In this document: positions 43,934-51,771 of the stretch, piece by piece
Layout of the letters: every line of letters begins with the position of its first letter
Numbering within the stretch: the stretch's first letter is position 1
Origin: Candidatus Moranbacteria bacterium UBA2282
GTDB taxonomy: Bacteria > Patescibacteriota > Minisyncoccia > Moranbacterales > UBA2206
NCBI GenBank assembly: GCA_002345745.1
Contig: DDWQ01000003.1
Location: 24,798-88,797 of the forward strand
DNA length: 64,000 bases
Direction of reading: 5' to 3'
Program-made: the position numbers and the translations under genes
Notes under the pieces: model-generated
What the model was told of the DNA's origin: nothing
Databases searched by the model: none
What the model saw: the letters and a program-made list of their open reading frames with translations, nothing else

Positions 43934-46045
43934 CTACTCGACTTTTTTCATTGCTGCTTTCATTGAAAGGTTGATGCGTCCTTGTGCGTCAATCTCTTTG
44001 ACTTTGACTGGCACAATGTCTCCTACTGCCACAACATCTTCCACTTTTTCAACGCGTGCATCGGCTAGTTCTGAAATATGAATCAGCCCTTCTTGTCCTG
44101 GTAAAATTTCTGCAAAGGCACCGAAGGTCATAATTTTAATAATTTTAGCTTGGAAGATTTCTCCAGCTTTGACTTCGTGAGTGAGATTGTCAATCCATTC
44201 CTGTGCTTTTTTCGCAGCCAATGCATCAGGCGAAGTGATGAAAACTGAACCATCATCTTCAATGTCGATTTGTACACCTGTTTCGTCAATAATAGCGTTG
44301 ATAATCTTGCCACCTGTTCCGATGACATTTCTGATTTTTTCTGGATTGATATGCATAATGATAATTCGTGGCGCATATTGACTCATTTCTACGCGTGGAG
44401 TTGGAATAGTTGCGACGATTTTTTCCATAATCTCCAAGCGATTAATTTTCGATTGAGCAAGCACGGCTTCAAGCATTTCTAATGTCACCCCTTGCACTTT
44501 CACATCCATTTGCAATGCGGTAATCCCCTGCGTAGTTCCGGCGGCTTTGAAATCCATATCGCCATAATGATCTTCCATACCCTGGATATCAGTCAACACT
44601 TTGAACTTTCCGTCTGTTCCGACAATAATTCCCATCGCAATTCCAGAAACTGGGCGAATGATCGGCACACCAGCGTCCATCAAGGACAAAGTGGAACCGC
44701 AAGTGGAAGCCATTGAAGATGAGCCATTAGATTCTAGCACTTCAGAAACTAGCAAAATAGTATACGGAAAAATTTCTTTAGCTGGCAACACTGGAATTAA
44801 TGCTTTTTCAGCGAGTGCGCCATGACCAACTTCTCTTCGCCCGGGACCTCGCATTGGACGCACTTCTCCCACTGAATATGGTGGAAAATTGTAATGATGG
44901 ATATATCTTTTCTTCATATCCACTTCCATCGTATCAATAACTTGTTCATCTCCCGGTGAACCTAATGTTGTTACAGTCAAAGCTTGTGTTTCACCACGAG
45001 TGAAAAGTCCGGTGCCATGCGTTCGTGGCAAAATTCCAACTTGGCAATCGATTTGTCGCAATTGATCTAATTTTCGTCCATCTGGGCGTTGTTCTTTGTC
45101 GAGGATGTTTTGGTGCACGATTTCATCAGAGGTTTCTTCGAAAACTTGTTCCGCAATTTCTTTTAGTTTATCAACATTTTCCGTAAAGTTTTCTGAAATA
45201 TAGGCGTTAACCTTTTCTTTGATAAGTTTAGTTTTTTCTTCAATCACCATCTTGCTGGCATCATACAATGCTTCAGCTAAATTTTCCGCTAATAAAATTT
45301 CTTTAACCTTAGCTTCAAATTCCGGAGTTCCTTGCAAAAGAATGGCGGCAGTTTTTTCTTTACCGACCTCTTTGGCGATGTCCTCGATGAAAGTAGCAAT
45401 TTTTGTAATGGCTTCTTGTCCGAAGGCAAAGGCTTTGGCAATTTGTTCTTCTGGCACTTCTTTTGCGCCAGCTTCGAGCATATTGATCTTGTCTTTTGTT
45501 CCAGAAATAACTAAATCTAACTTGCTTTCAGCTAATTCACTGTTAACTGGGTTGAGAATAAAATCACCATTTTCTGCTTGTGCCACACGCACAGCCGCAA
45601 CTGGTCCATTCCAAGGAATGTTAGAAATAGCGAGTGCTGCAGAAGCGGCAATGACCGAGATTGTATCTGGTTCATTTTCACCGTCAATCGACAAAACCGT
45701 CACAATCACTTGCACTTCATTTCGCATTCGAGAATTGAAAAGTGGACGCACGGTACGGTCGATTACGCGACCAGTCAAAACAGCGTCATCAGATGGGCGA
45801 CCTTCTCGTTTGATAAATCTTGAACCTTTAATTTTGCCAGCAGCATAATATCTTTCTTCAAAATCCACCATCAATGGAAAATATCCACCGAATTTAGAAA
45901 GACTGTTGCTCATTGTAGCGGCAGCCAGCACAACTGTGTCGCCATAGCGCACGGTCACTGACCCACTTGCTTGTTTAGCTAGAAGTCCTGTTGCGATTTC
46001 CAGCTCGCGTCCTCCGATCTGGAGAGTCCATTTTTTTTGTGCCAT
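43934..46045 (-). CDS. pnp: Polynucleotide phosphorylase
   Basis: 703 residues, standard size. Two RNase PH domains (FERYYAAGKIKGSRFIKREGRPSDDAVLTGRVIDR in the first; DGRKLDQLRQIDCQVGILPRTHGTGLFTRGETQAL and FPPYSVGEVRPMRGPGRREVGHG in the second), a KH domain (VIGTGGKIINAI) and an S1 domain at the C-terminus (GEIFQAKIIKIMTFGAFAEILPGQEGLIHISELAD) are all in order. PNPase degrades RNA 3'-to-5' with phosphate. A long inverted repeat lies upstream (46082-46228), recalling, though apparently not on the same strand, the pnp leader hairpins of enterobacteria. Confidence 0.98.
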   Translation of the reverse strand: MAQKKWTLQIGGRELEIATGLLAKQASGSVTVRYGDTVVLAAATMSNSLSKFGGYFPLMVDFEERYYAAGKIKGSRFIKREGRPSDDAVLTGRVIDRTVRPLFNSRMRNEVQVIVTVLSIDGENEPDTISVIAASAALAISNIPWNGPVAAVRVAQAENGDFILNPVNSELAESKLDLVISGTKDKINMLEAGAKEVPEEQIAKAFAFGQEAITKIATFIEDIAKEVGKEKTAAILLQGTPEFEAKVKEILLAENLAEALYDASKMVIEEKTKLIKEKVNAYISENFTENVDKLKEIAEQVFEETSDEIVHQNILDKEQRPDGRKLDQLRQIDCQVGILPRTHGTGLFTRGETQALTVTTLGSPGDEQVIDTMEVDMKKRYIHHYNFPPYSVGEVRPMRGPGRREVGHGALAEKALIPVLPAKEIFPYTILLVSEVLESNGSSSMASTCGSTLSLMDAGVPIIRPVSGIAMGIIVGTDGKFKVLTDIQGMEDHYGDMDFKAAGTTQGITALQMDVKVQGVTLEMLEAVLAQSKINRLEIMEKIVATIPTPRVEMSQYAPRIIIMHINPEKIRNVIGTGGKIINAIIDETGVQIDIEDDGSVFITSPDALAAKKAQEWIDNLTHEVKAGEIFQAKIIKIMTFGAFAEILPGQEGLIHISELADARVEKVEDVVAVGDIVPVKVKEIDAQGRINLSMKAAMKKVE

Positions 46046-46081
46046 AAAAAGCGTTTAGCCTTGTACGGAGCAGTTAGGTTA

Positions 46082-46228
46082 TGCAATAAAATAGGTTGTG
46101 CAGTTCGTGCTCAGATTTGCGTTAGGCTTGCTTTAAAAAATCTGAAAGTGTATAAATATACCTCGATGATTTTTTAGAGCAAGAATGTCGTGAAGATGAG
46201 TACGAAATGTGCGAGTTATTTTATTGCA
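46082..46228 (+). ncRNA. Long imperfect palindrome upstream of pnp, candidate + strand structured RNA
   Basis: Two arms of about 73 bases pair without indels around 46155. The tips TGCAATAAAATA (46082) and TATTTTATTGCA (46217) match perfectly. By eye, most transition mismatches between arms are G/A or T/C in the sense that gives G-U pairs in a + strand transcript (about eight), against about one giving wobble on the minus strand. An outer pair AGCGTTTA (near 46049) and TAAACGCT (near 46291) extends the structure. The rest of the 46046-46544 gap has a GTAGGGGTgaaACCCCTAC hairpin (about 46267), a terminator and another palindrome. Confidence 0.5.
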
Positions 46229-46384
46229 GAGCCTAGAGTAAATTCAAAAGTTAATGTTTAATATTTGTAGGGGTGAAACCCCTACAGGACAATGTTAAAC
46301 GCTAGCTTTTGAGCTTACTAGTAGCTCAGACAAGACAAATTATTAAATTATTAAGTGGCTTCAGTATATCTTGTTATATTGGTT

Positions 46385-46413
46385 TTGTCAAAACAAAAAC
46401 CCGCCGAAGCGGG
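46385..46413 (-). terminator. Intrinsic terminator after hepT
   Basis: On the minus strand CCCGC-TTCG-GCGGG then TTTTTGTTTTGACAA. The 29-base unit is identical to the one at 47453-47481. Confidence 0.82.
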
Positions 46414-46440
46414 AATTATGAGGAATTCAGGATTAGTAAC

Positions 46441-46540
46441 ACCAAATTAACTTAATCACTACTACTTTGCGAAAGGGACTAAGTCCCCCAAATGGGGACT
46501 TAGTCCCTCCCAAACTAAAACAGTTCAAGTTAATTTGGTA
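46441..46540. repeat. 100-base inverted-repeat element next to hepT
   Basis: Outer arms ACCAAATTAACTT (46441-46453) and AAGTTAATTTGGT (46528-46540) are perfect complements. Inside lies GGGACTAAGTCCCC (46475-46488) and GGGGACTTAGTCCC (46494-46507). No ORF. It ends 5 bases before the hepT stop codon. Confidence 0.78.
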
Positions 46541-46544
46541 TAAA

Positions 46545-46979
46545 TTATTTCTTCAAAAATTTTAATATTTCTTTGCGGAAATTTTTAATGTCGACAATTT
46601 TTTCTTGCAGATAATAATAGACCTTTTCTTTGTCTATTTTGCCATATTCATGAACTAGAATATTTCGAAAGCCAACAATTCCATCGAGATTTTCCGCAAG
46701 TTTTTTAGAGATTATTTTGTGATTATAGAGCAGGGAAATTGCCTCTTGATTTTCTTCTGGTCGCTCCAATCCCTCTTCAATAATCAACATTTGAACTAAG
46801 TCCATCATTGTTTGGATGGATAGTTGCAAATATCTTTCCGTTGTTCCAAAAAAATGGAAGTCGCTCAAGAAAAGTGCTTGGTTGTTTTTAGTTTCTTTGG
46901 AAATTTTATCCAAATAACTAATGTATTCATCTAGGTTTTGAATTTTGTCGAAAAATTGTTTTTTAATTGTTTTGGTCAT
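46545..46979 (-). CDS. hepT: HepT-family toxin (DUF86, predicted RNase) of a HepT-MntA pair
   Basis: 144 residues, all-helical HEPN fold. The active R-x4-H-x-Y motif is R105-N-I-L-V-H110-E-Y112. HepT toxins are RNases neutralised by MntA, which AMPylates the tyrosine of this motif. The mntA gene starts just upstream on the same strand and ends 4 bases before hepT. Intact key residues suggest a functional module rather than a relic. Confidence 0.93.
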   Translation of the reverse strand: MTKTIKKQFFDKIQNLDEYISYLDKISKETKNNQALFLSDFHFFGTTERYLQLSIQTMMDLVQMLIIEEGLERPEENQEAISLLYNHKIISKKLAENLDGIVGFRNILVHEYGKIDKEKVYYYLQEKIVDIKNFRKEILKFLKK

Positions 46980-46983
46980 AAAA

Positions 46984-47421
46984 TTATTTTTTGGCGATTT
47001 TGATTAACTCCCTTTCGAGATAAGCCTGATTATATTTTTCTATAAAAGGTGCGAAGTCGTAATATTCATTGATTATTTTCAGCTCAAACATAACCCTAGC
47101 AACATGATCGGCTTCATAAAGTGTGCGACCCTCTTGAATGATGACAAATTTGAAAAGAATCGAACGCAAATCATTCAAAACAGCCACTTCCACCTTTTCA
47201 TTTTTTAGGATCTTGGCTATTTCAGAAATTATTTTACAGCGGATGGCAAAGGTTTTTTTGAAATCCAAACCAGATGAAAGCATTACCGCAAAATCATAGT
47301 CACTGCTGGCAATGGCTGTGCCTGTTGCTCTTGACCCAAATAGATATGCAAAAACCACCTGGTATTTTTTGAATATCTTGGTTATCTCTGTAGTCTGTTT
47401 TGCCGTTAAGATTGTTTTCAT
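46984..47421 (-). CDS. mntA: MntA-type nucleotidyltransferase antitoxin
   Basis: 145 residues, minimal nucleotidyltransferase fold. The signature G29-S30-x10-D41-x-D43 matches the GSx10DxD motif. A C-terminal helix-rich region is typical of MntA. It neutralises HepT by transferring AMP. The order mntA then hepT is the common one in this family. Confidence 0.93.
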   Translation of the reverse strand: MKTILTAKQTTEITKIFKKYQVVFAYLFGSRATGTAIASSDYDFAVMLSSGLDFKKTFAIRCKIISEIAKILKNEKVEVAVLNDLRSILFKFVIIQEGRTLYEADHVARVMFELKIINEYYDFAPFIEKYNQAYLERELIKIAKK

Positions 47422-47452
47422 AATAATCCAATCGTAGCTCGAAAAAGAGCTC

Positions 47453-47481
47453 TTGTCAAAACAAAAACCCGCCGAAGCGGG
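47453..47481 (-). terminator. Intrinsic terminator upstream of mntA
   Basis: Identical 29-base copy of the terminator at 46385-46413, positioned to end transcription of the upstream 47530-47925 gene. Together the two copies form direct repeats around the toxin-antitoxin pair. Confidence 0.82.
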
Positions 47482-47529
47482 TCTTTGTAATTTCCGATAA
47501 CGTAATTATAAAGTTAGTGATTTATTTTT

Positions 47530-47925
47530 TTATGCCTTGCTTAGTGCTAGTAAAAAAAATATTCCAATTCCAGCAAGGAGAATATAAAACATTATTTTAT
47601 CCAGCGGATCCATGTTACTTTTTTCTCTAGAATACCGCAATGCAAGAATTATAAAATATACAGAATAAAATATCCAGATAATCGGCATAATCGGCAACAA
47701 AAGCATTCCCAGACCGACATATTCTCCTGGTTTATTTCCTGATGTTAAAATCAATAAAAAGGCAAAGAAAGCTATCAAAATTGTCGTTATAATAAGAATG
47801 ACCTTTTTAGGACCACGATTTGAAGCCTCTGTTTTATTAGAAAATTCTATTTTTGAGTTATCAATTTCTTTCGTAATAGTTTCATCATGAACTGGTAGTA
47901 TTGGTAACTGTTCTTTATCGCTCAT
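47530..47925 (-). CDS. Small multi-pass membrane protein, unknown
   Basis: 131 residues: a polar N-terminus (1-37) with acidic and Asn/Thr residues, then three hydrophobic segments (about 40-60, 70-95, 108-128). No cysteine or catalytic motif is apparent. It is 45 bases from the NYN nuclease gene and followed by an intrinsic terminator. I do not recognise the family. Confidence 0.6.
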   Translation of the reverse strand: MSDKEQLPILPVHDETITKEIDNSKIEFSNKTEASNRGPKKVILIITTILIAFFAFLLILTSGNKPGEYVGLGMLLLPIMPIIWIFYSVYFIILALRYSREKSNMDPLDKIMFYILLAGIGIFFLLALSKA

Positions 47926-47969
47926 ATTTTTTATTTTTTTAAAAATAAATTAGTAGATCTGGCGGTTAA

Positions 47970-48467
47970 TTATATCAAAAATTTCTTCTTATCTGCACTA
48001 ATATTGGTGAATTCATCAACTTCTTCCACAAGCTTGGCGCTGGTGGATTCGAGGAAAGCCATCACTTCAACTCGGCATCCCGTGGTGCTTTGGATATAGT
48101 TGACGAGTGGAATGTAATCACCGTCGCCTGACATCAAGATGATGACGTCGAGGCTCTTGGACATTTTGATAGCGTCAACTGTGATGCCAACATCCCAGTC
48201 GCCTTTCTTGGCTCCACCGGGGAAGATTTGTAGGTCCTTGGTTTTCACTTCAAAGCCTTGTTTGCTGAGAGCGTCAAAGAATTTTTCTTCTTGACCTTCC
48301 AAAGTCTTGATGCCATAAGCTATGGCACGAATGAGTTTGCGGTCACCGACGCCGGCTGTCAGAAGTGCACCAAAATTAGCTTTCTTTTTGTGGAGGACTT
48401 TGGCGGAATAATAGAGGTTCTGAATATCGACAAGTACGCCGACACGTTGTTCTTTGAATTTTGACAT
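47970..48467 (-). CDS. NYN/LabA-type PIN-like ribonuclease
   Basis: 165 residues from ATG 48467. The frame continues to 48512, but the extra residues would be read through the rpsO terminator, so the inner ATG is preferred. GVLVDIQNLYYSAKV, DWDVGITVDAIK and ILMSGDGDYIPLVNYIQ carry the conserved Asp residues of the NYN fold. Members (LabA, DUF88) cut or process RNA. The target is unknown. Confidence 0.9.
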   Translation of the reverse strand: MSKFKEQRVGVLVDIQNLYYSAKVLHKKKANFGALLTAGVGDRKLIRAIAYGIKTLEGQEEKFFDALSKQGFEVKTKDLQIFPGGAKKGDWDVGITVDAIKMSKSLDVIILMSGDGDYIPLVNYIQSTTGCRVEVMAFLESTSAKLVEEVDEFTNISADKKKFLI

Positions 48468-48480
48468 TTTTTTTATTTTA

Positions 48481-48509
48481 AAAAATAAAAGCAGGCTTTC
48501 ACCCGCTTT
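48481..48509 (-). terminator. Intrinsic terminator of rpsO
   Basis: On the minus strand AAAGCGGG - TGAAAG - CCTGCTTT (one G-T pair) followed by TATTTTTT, starting 9 bases after rpsO. Confidence 0.7.
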
Positions 48510-48517
48510 CATATTGT

Positions 48518-48787
48518 TTAACCCTTTAGTTCAAGTTTTTTGATAATCGTTTTGTAAGCTTTTTCGTTAGTTTTTTGCAAATAAGTCATTAATCTTTTTC
48601 TTTTAGAAATCATTTTCAATAGTCCGCGTCTGGAATGAAAATCTTTAGCGTTCTTTTTTAGGTGAGTAGTTAGCTTTTTGATAGCTTCAGTAAAAAGTGC
48701 GATTTGGTATTCTGGAGAACCAGTGTCCTTCTCGTGTCTTTTTACGTCGGTTGTGACTTTTTCTTTCTGCTTGTGTGTAAGTGCCAT
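48518..48787 (-). CDS. rpsO: Ribosomal protein S15
   Basis: 89 residues, the exact usual length. The four-helix S15 pattern is recognisable: DTGSPEYQIALFTEAIKKLTTHLKKNAKDFHSRRGLLKMISKRKRLMTYL. It binds 16S rRNA and is an early assembly protein. In many bacteria rpsO sits next to pnp; here a few kilobases with a toxin-antitoxin pair, an unknown and an NYN gene separate them, suggesting insertion between the two. Confidence 0.98.
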   Translation of the reverse strand: MALTHKQKEKVTTDVKRHEKDTGSPEYQIALFTEAIKKLTTHLKKNAKDFHSRRGLLKMISKRKRLMTYLQKTNEKAYKTIIKKLELKG

Positions 48788-48899
48788 TGTTTTTTCGGCT
48801 AAACATGCGTCCCGCTACGCGTGGACCAATGTCTGCTAATAATTTATTACTTTTCTATTGTAGCATAGACAAAAGGTTTTGTCTAGTTTTGATGGTTCG

Positions 48900-49373
48900 C
48901 CATTTTCTTTGCCGTCAAAGAAAGTGGCAAAAAGAAACCGCCGGCGCCGGCTTGTGCTGTCTAAATTCGCAGATTGCTCGCTAAAATTCCCAGGACGACA
49001 AGCTCCAAAAAGGGAAGGAAATTTCTTAACGTTCACAATCTGGAATTTAGAAACGCACTAACGCCAAGGCGCGGAATTTTTCTCCCCGCACACTTTTTAA
49101 AAGCTTTGGAGGGGAGCTATCCCGCACCAGCGGAATACCAAGGTACAAATTGAAACTTGTGCGCGTTAAGAAATTTCCTACTAACAGTCTTTTTTAGCCT
49201 TTTCGGGAATTTTAGCGCAGAAGTTGTCCGCCTCGGATCGACGAGTGGTTGTCTCCACGAGTCGAGACGGGAAAATTTGTCTTGGTATGCAGCCGTGCGG
49301 CACATTTTCTTTGTAACTTTCTTTTGTGTGCCAAAAGAAAGTTAGAACCGTACTTTGCTGTCAAAGAAAATGG
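48900..49373. repeat. 474-base inverted-repeat element between rpsO and uvrD
   Basis: Terminal arms CCATTTTCTTTG (48900-48911) and CAAAGAAAATGG (49362-49373) are perfect complements. Nested arms match: GCTAAAATTCCC 48980 / GGGAATTTTAGC 49205 and GGAAATTTCTTAACG 49017 / CGTTAAGAAATTTCC 49164; a local AACTTTCTTTTG/CAAAAGAAAGTT hairpin lies at about 49313-49341. GC content is higher than in the flanks. Candidate ORFs here lack homology-like features and are judged to be noise. A related right end recurs at 63663-63778. No target-site duplication was seen. The rest of the 712-base gap (48788-48899, 49374-49484) shows nothing else. Confidence 0.72.
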
Positions 49374-49484
49374 ACAAACTGTATTTTTCTGATAAGAAAA
49401 ATTAGCGCTTTAGATTATTTCCAAAGAAAATAAATAACCTTGCTTTGCTACTGCAGGCAGGAAATCGTTTTTTTGTTCTTACTG

Positions 49485-49493
49485 TGCTAAAAT
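49485..49493 (+). promoter_or_regulatory. Extended -10 promoter giving a probably leaderless uvrD mRNA
   Basis: TG-C-TAAAAT ends 6 bases before the ATG at 49500, so transcription would start at or next to the start codon. No ribosome-binding site is possible in the remaining bases. Confidence 0.55.
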
Positions 49494-49499
49494 AGATAA

Positions 49500-51701
49500 A
49501 TGGAAAATTTATTAGAAAAATTGAATCCGGCACAAAAAGAGGCAGTGGAGACCACAGAAGGAGCTGTTTTGATTATTGCGGGGGCGGGCTCCGGCAAGAC
49601 CAAGGCGTTGACGCATCGCGTGGCATATTTGATTCGTGAGAAAAAAATTGCCTCGCGAAATATTTTGGCAGTGACTTTCACCAACAAGGCGGCACAAGAA
49701 ATGAAAGAACGAATTTTACATCTTCTGGGTGGCAACAAAGATTTGTTGCCCTTGATTGGAACTTTTCATTCAATCTGTGTGCGAATTTTGCGGACTGAAA
49801 TTGAAAAGATTGGCTATAGTAAAAAATTTAATATTTTTGACACACAGGATCAGGAAGTGTTGATGAAAAAAGTGATGAAAGAATTGGAAATTAACACTGA
49901 TCAATTCAAACCCAAGGCAATGTTGGGAGCAATTAGCAATGCCAAAAACAAATTATTGAGCGCCGAGGGCTTTGAAAAACAAGTCGGTGGTTATTATGAA
50001 GAAATAGTGTCTAAGATCTATACGGCTTATCAGCGAAGATTAAAGGAACAAGATGCTTTGGATTTTGATGATATTTTGATGTTGATGGTCATTGTCTTGC
50101 AGAAATTTCCAGAAGTTTTGGAAAAATATCAAAATCTTTTCCGCTACATTATGGTAGATGAATATCAAGATACTAATCACGCTCAGTATTTATTTGTCAA
50201 AATGCTAGCTCAAAAATGGGGCAATCTGTGCGTTGTGGGTGACGACTGGCAGGGGATTTATTCTTGGCGTGGCGCTAATATCCAAAATATTCTAGATTTT
50301 GAAAAGGATTATCCGGAGGCTAAGGTGATTAAATTGGAACAAAATTATCGTTCCACGCAGAACATTTTGGATGCAGCCTATGGGGTGATTTCAAAAAATG
50401 TTAATCGTAAAGATAAAAAAATTTGGACGCAGAATTTAGGTGGTCATCTTTTGAGTGCCTATGAAGCTATTAACGAAAGAGATGAAGCAGAGTTTGTTAT
50501 TAAGGAAATTATTAGATATAAAGCGGAACATAAATGTAATTTGAATGATTTTGTGGTGCTATATCGTACCAATGCACAATCGCGAATTGTGGAAGAAGCA
50601 ATGCTGCGAAATTCAATTCCGTATCGCATTATTGGCGGGTTGAAATTTTATCAAAGAAAAGAAGTTAAAGATGTTATCGCTTATTTGCGTTTGATTCAGA
50701 ATTTTAATGACGAAGTTGCCTTGGAGCGAGTTATTAATGAGCCACGCCGAGGAGTGGGCAATGCGAGTTTGAAAAAATGGTTGAACTTTGCACAAGAAAA
50801 TAAACTTAATTATGTTGACGCTGGATTAAAAATTGATGAGAGCTCCAAACTGAATGCCAGCAAAATTGATGCAATTAAAAAGTTTTGTAATTTGATTTTG
50901 CGTGGTAAGGAAAAAATAGCCAAAACGAAAGTGACAGAGTTACTTGAATTTGTTTTTGTGGAAAGTGGTTATGAAAAATTTCTGTTAGATGGCACGGATG
51001 AAGGACAAGCACGTTATGAAAATGTGAAAGAGTTACTATCAGTCTCTAAAAAATATGATGAATATATCGGCGAAGAAGGTTTAAATTTGTTTTTGGAGGA
51101 AGTGGCGCTTATTGCTGACACGGACAACATCGATCAGGAAAATGAAGCCGTGCATTTGATGACTTTGCACAGTGCGAAAGGTTTGGAATTTAAAGCAGTG
51201 TTTATTATTGGATTAGAAGAAAGTATCCTGCCTCATTCACGAAGTCTGCTAAATCAGTCTGAGATGGAAGAAGAGCGACGTTTGATGTATGTCGGCATTA
51301 CGCGGGCGAAAGAAAAAGTCTATCTATTGTATACCAGAGAAAGAAACCTCTACGGCTCAGTACAAATTAATCCTCCTTCTAGATTTCTGGATGATATCCC
51401 AGTTCATCTTCTTGAGGAAGATGAAAATTTCAAATTTCAAATTTCATCCGCCGCGGCGGACAAATCCCATGCCTACCGGCAGGCAGGAAATCCAAAATCT
51501 CAAAATCAAAATTTAAAAAATGCAGATACCACCAACCACCAACCACCAACTACAAACTATAAAGACGGCGACCGCGTAAAGCATCCTATGTTTGGTGACG
51601 GGCTTATTATTTCTTCGCAAGGTGATGTTTTGACGATTGCTTTTTCTCGTGTTGGACTCAAAAAACTTTCTGCCGCGATTGCACCATTGGAAAAGCTATA
51701 A
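49500..51701 (+). CDS. pcrA: UvrD/PcrA-type superfamily 1 DNA helicase
   Basis: 733 residues. Walker A GAGSGKTKALTHRVAYLI, Q-motif LNPAQKEAV, motif II VDEYQDTN, motif III VVGDDWQGIYSWRGA, motif IV LEQNYRST, motif V VHLMTLHSAKGLEF, motif VI RRLMYVGITRAKEKVYL are in order, as in UvrD/PcrA 3'-to-5' helicases for repair and fork clearance. The C-terminal tudor-like domain (DGDRVKHPMFGDGLI) identifies PcrA-type. Residues about 642-683, just before it, are encoded by palindromic repeat DNA inserted in frame in a flexible linker. Confidence 0.96.
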   Translation: MENLLEKLNPAQKEAVETTEGAVLIIAGAGSGKTKALTHRVAYLIREKKIASRNILAVTFTNKAAQEMKERILHLLGGNKDLLPLIGTFHSICVRILRTEIEKIGYSKKFNIFDTQDQEVLMKKVMKELEINTDQFKPKAMLGAISNAKNKLLSAEGFEKQVGGYYEEIVSKIYTAYQRRLKEQDALDFDDILMLMVIVLQKFPEVLEKYQNLFRYIMVDEYQDTNHAQYLFVKMLAQKWGNLCVVGDDWQGIYSWRGANIQNILDFEKDYPEAKVIKLEQNYRSTQNILDAAYGVISKNVNRKDKKIWTQNLGGHLLSAYEAINERDEAEFVIKEIIRYKAEHKCNLNDFVVLYRTNAQSRIVEEAMLRNSIPYRIIGGLKFYQRKEVKDVIAYLRLIQNFNDEVALERVINEPRRGVGNASLKKWLNFAQENKLNYVDAGLKIDESSKLNASKIDAIKKFCNLILRGKEKIAKTKVTELLEFVFVESGYEKFLLDGTDEGQARYENVKELLSVSKKYDEYIGEEGLNLFLEEVALIADTDNIDQENEAVHLMTLHSAKGLEFKAVFIIGLEESILPHSRSLLNQSEMEEERRLMYVGITRAKEKVYLLYTRERNLYGSVQINPPSRFLDDIPVHLLEEDENFKFQISSAAADKSHAYRQAGNPKSQNQNLKNADTTNHQPPTTNYKDGDRVKHPMFGDGLIISSQGDVLTIAFSRVGLKKLSAAIAPLEKL
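51426..51535. repeat. Palindromic repeat element inside uvrD/pcrA
   Basis: Contains ATCCGCCGCGGCGGACAAAT (51446), nearly identical to the reverse strand of 8844-8863, and TGCCTACCGGCAGGCAGGAA (51470-51489), identical to the copy in lspA, in a context of TTTCAAATTTC and CCAAAATCTC words. It encodes low-complexity sequence (residues about 642-680) without a stop. Confidence 0.85.
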
Positions 51702-51727
51702 AATAAAAATTCAATTTGAAGAACGAC

Positions 51728-51761
51728 AAAAAAGACTTAGTTTTATTACTAAGTCTTTTTT
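51728..51761. terminator. Bidirectional intrinsic terminator
   Basis: AAAAAGACTTAG - TTTTATTA - CTAAGTCTTTTT. It sits between convergent uvrD and the LysM-CHAP gene and has A and T tracts on both sides. Confidence 0.85.
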
Positions 51762-51771
51762 ATGGCACAAT

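Noticed and set aside
48781..49345. Overlapping short ORFs on both strands in the rpsO-uvrD gap
   Set aside because: All lie in palindromic repeat DNA, have biased composition (Arg/Ser/Phe runs) and no membrane, signal or family feature.
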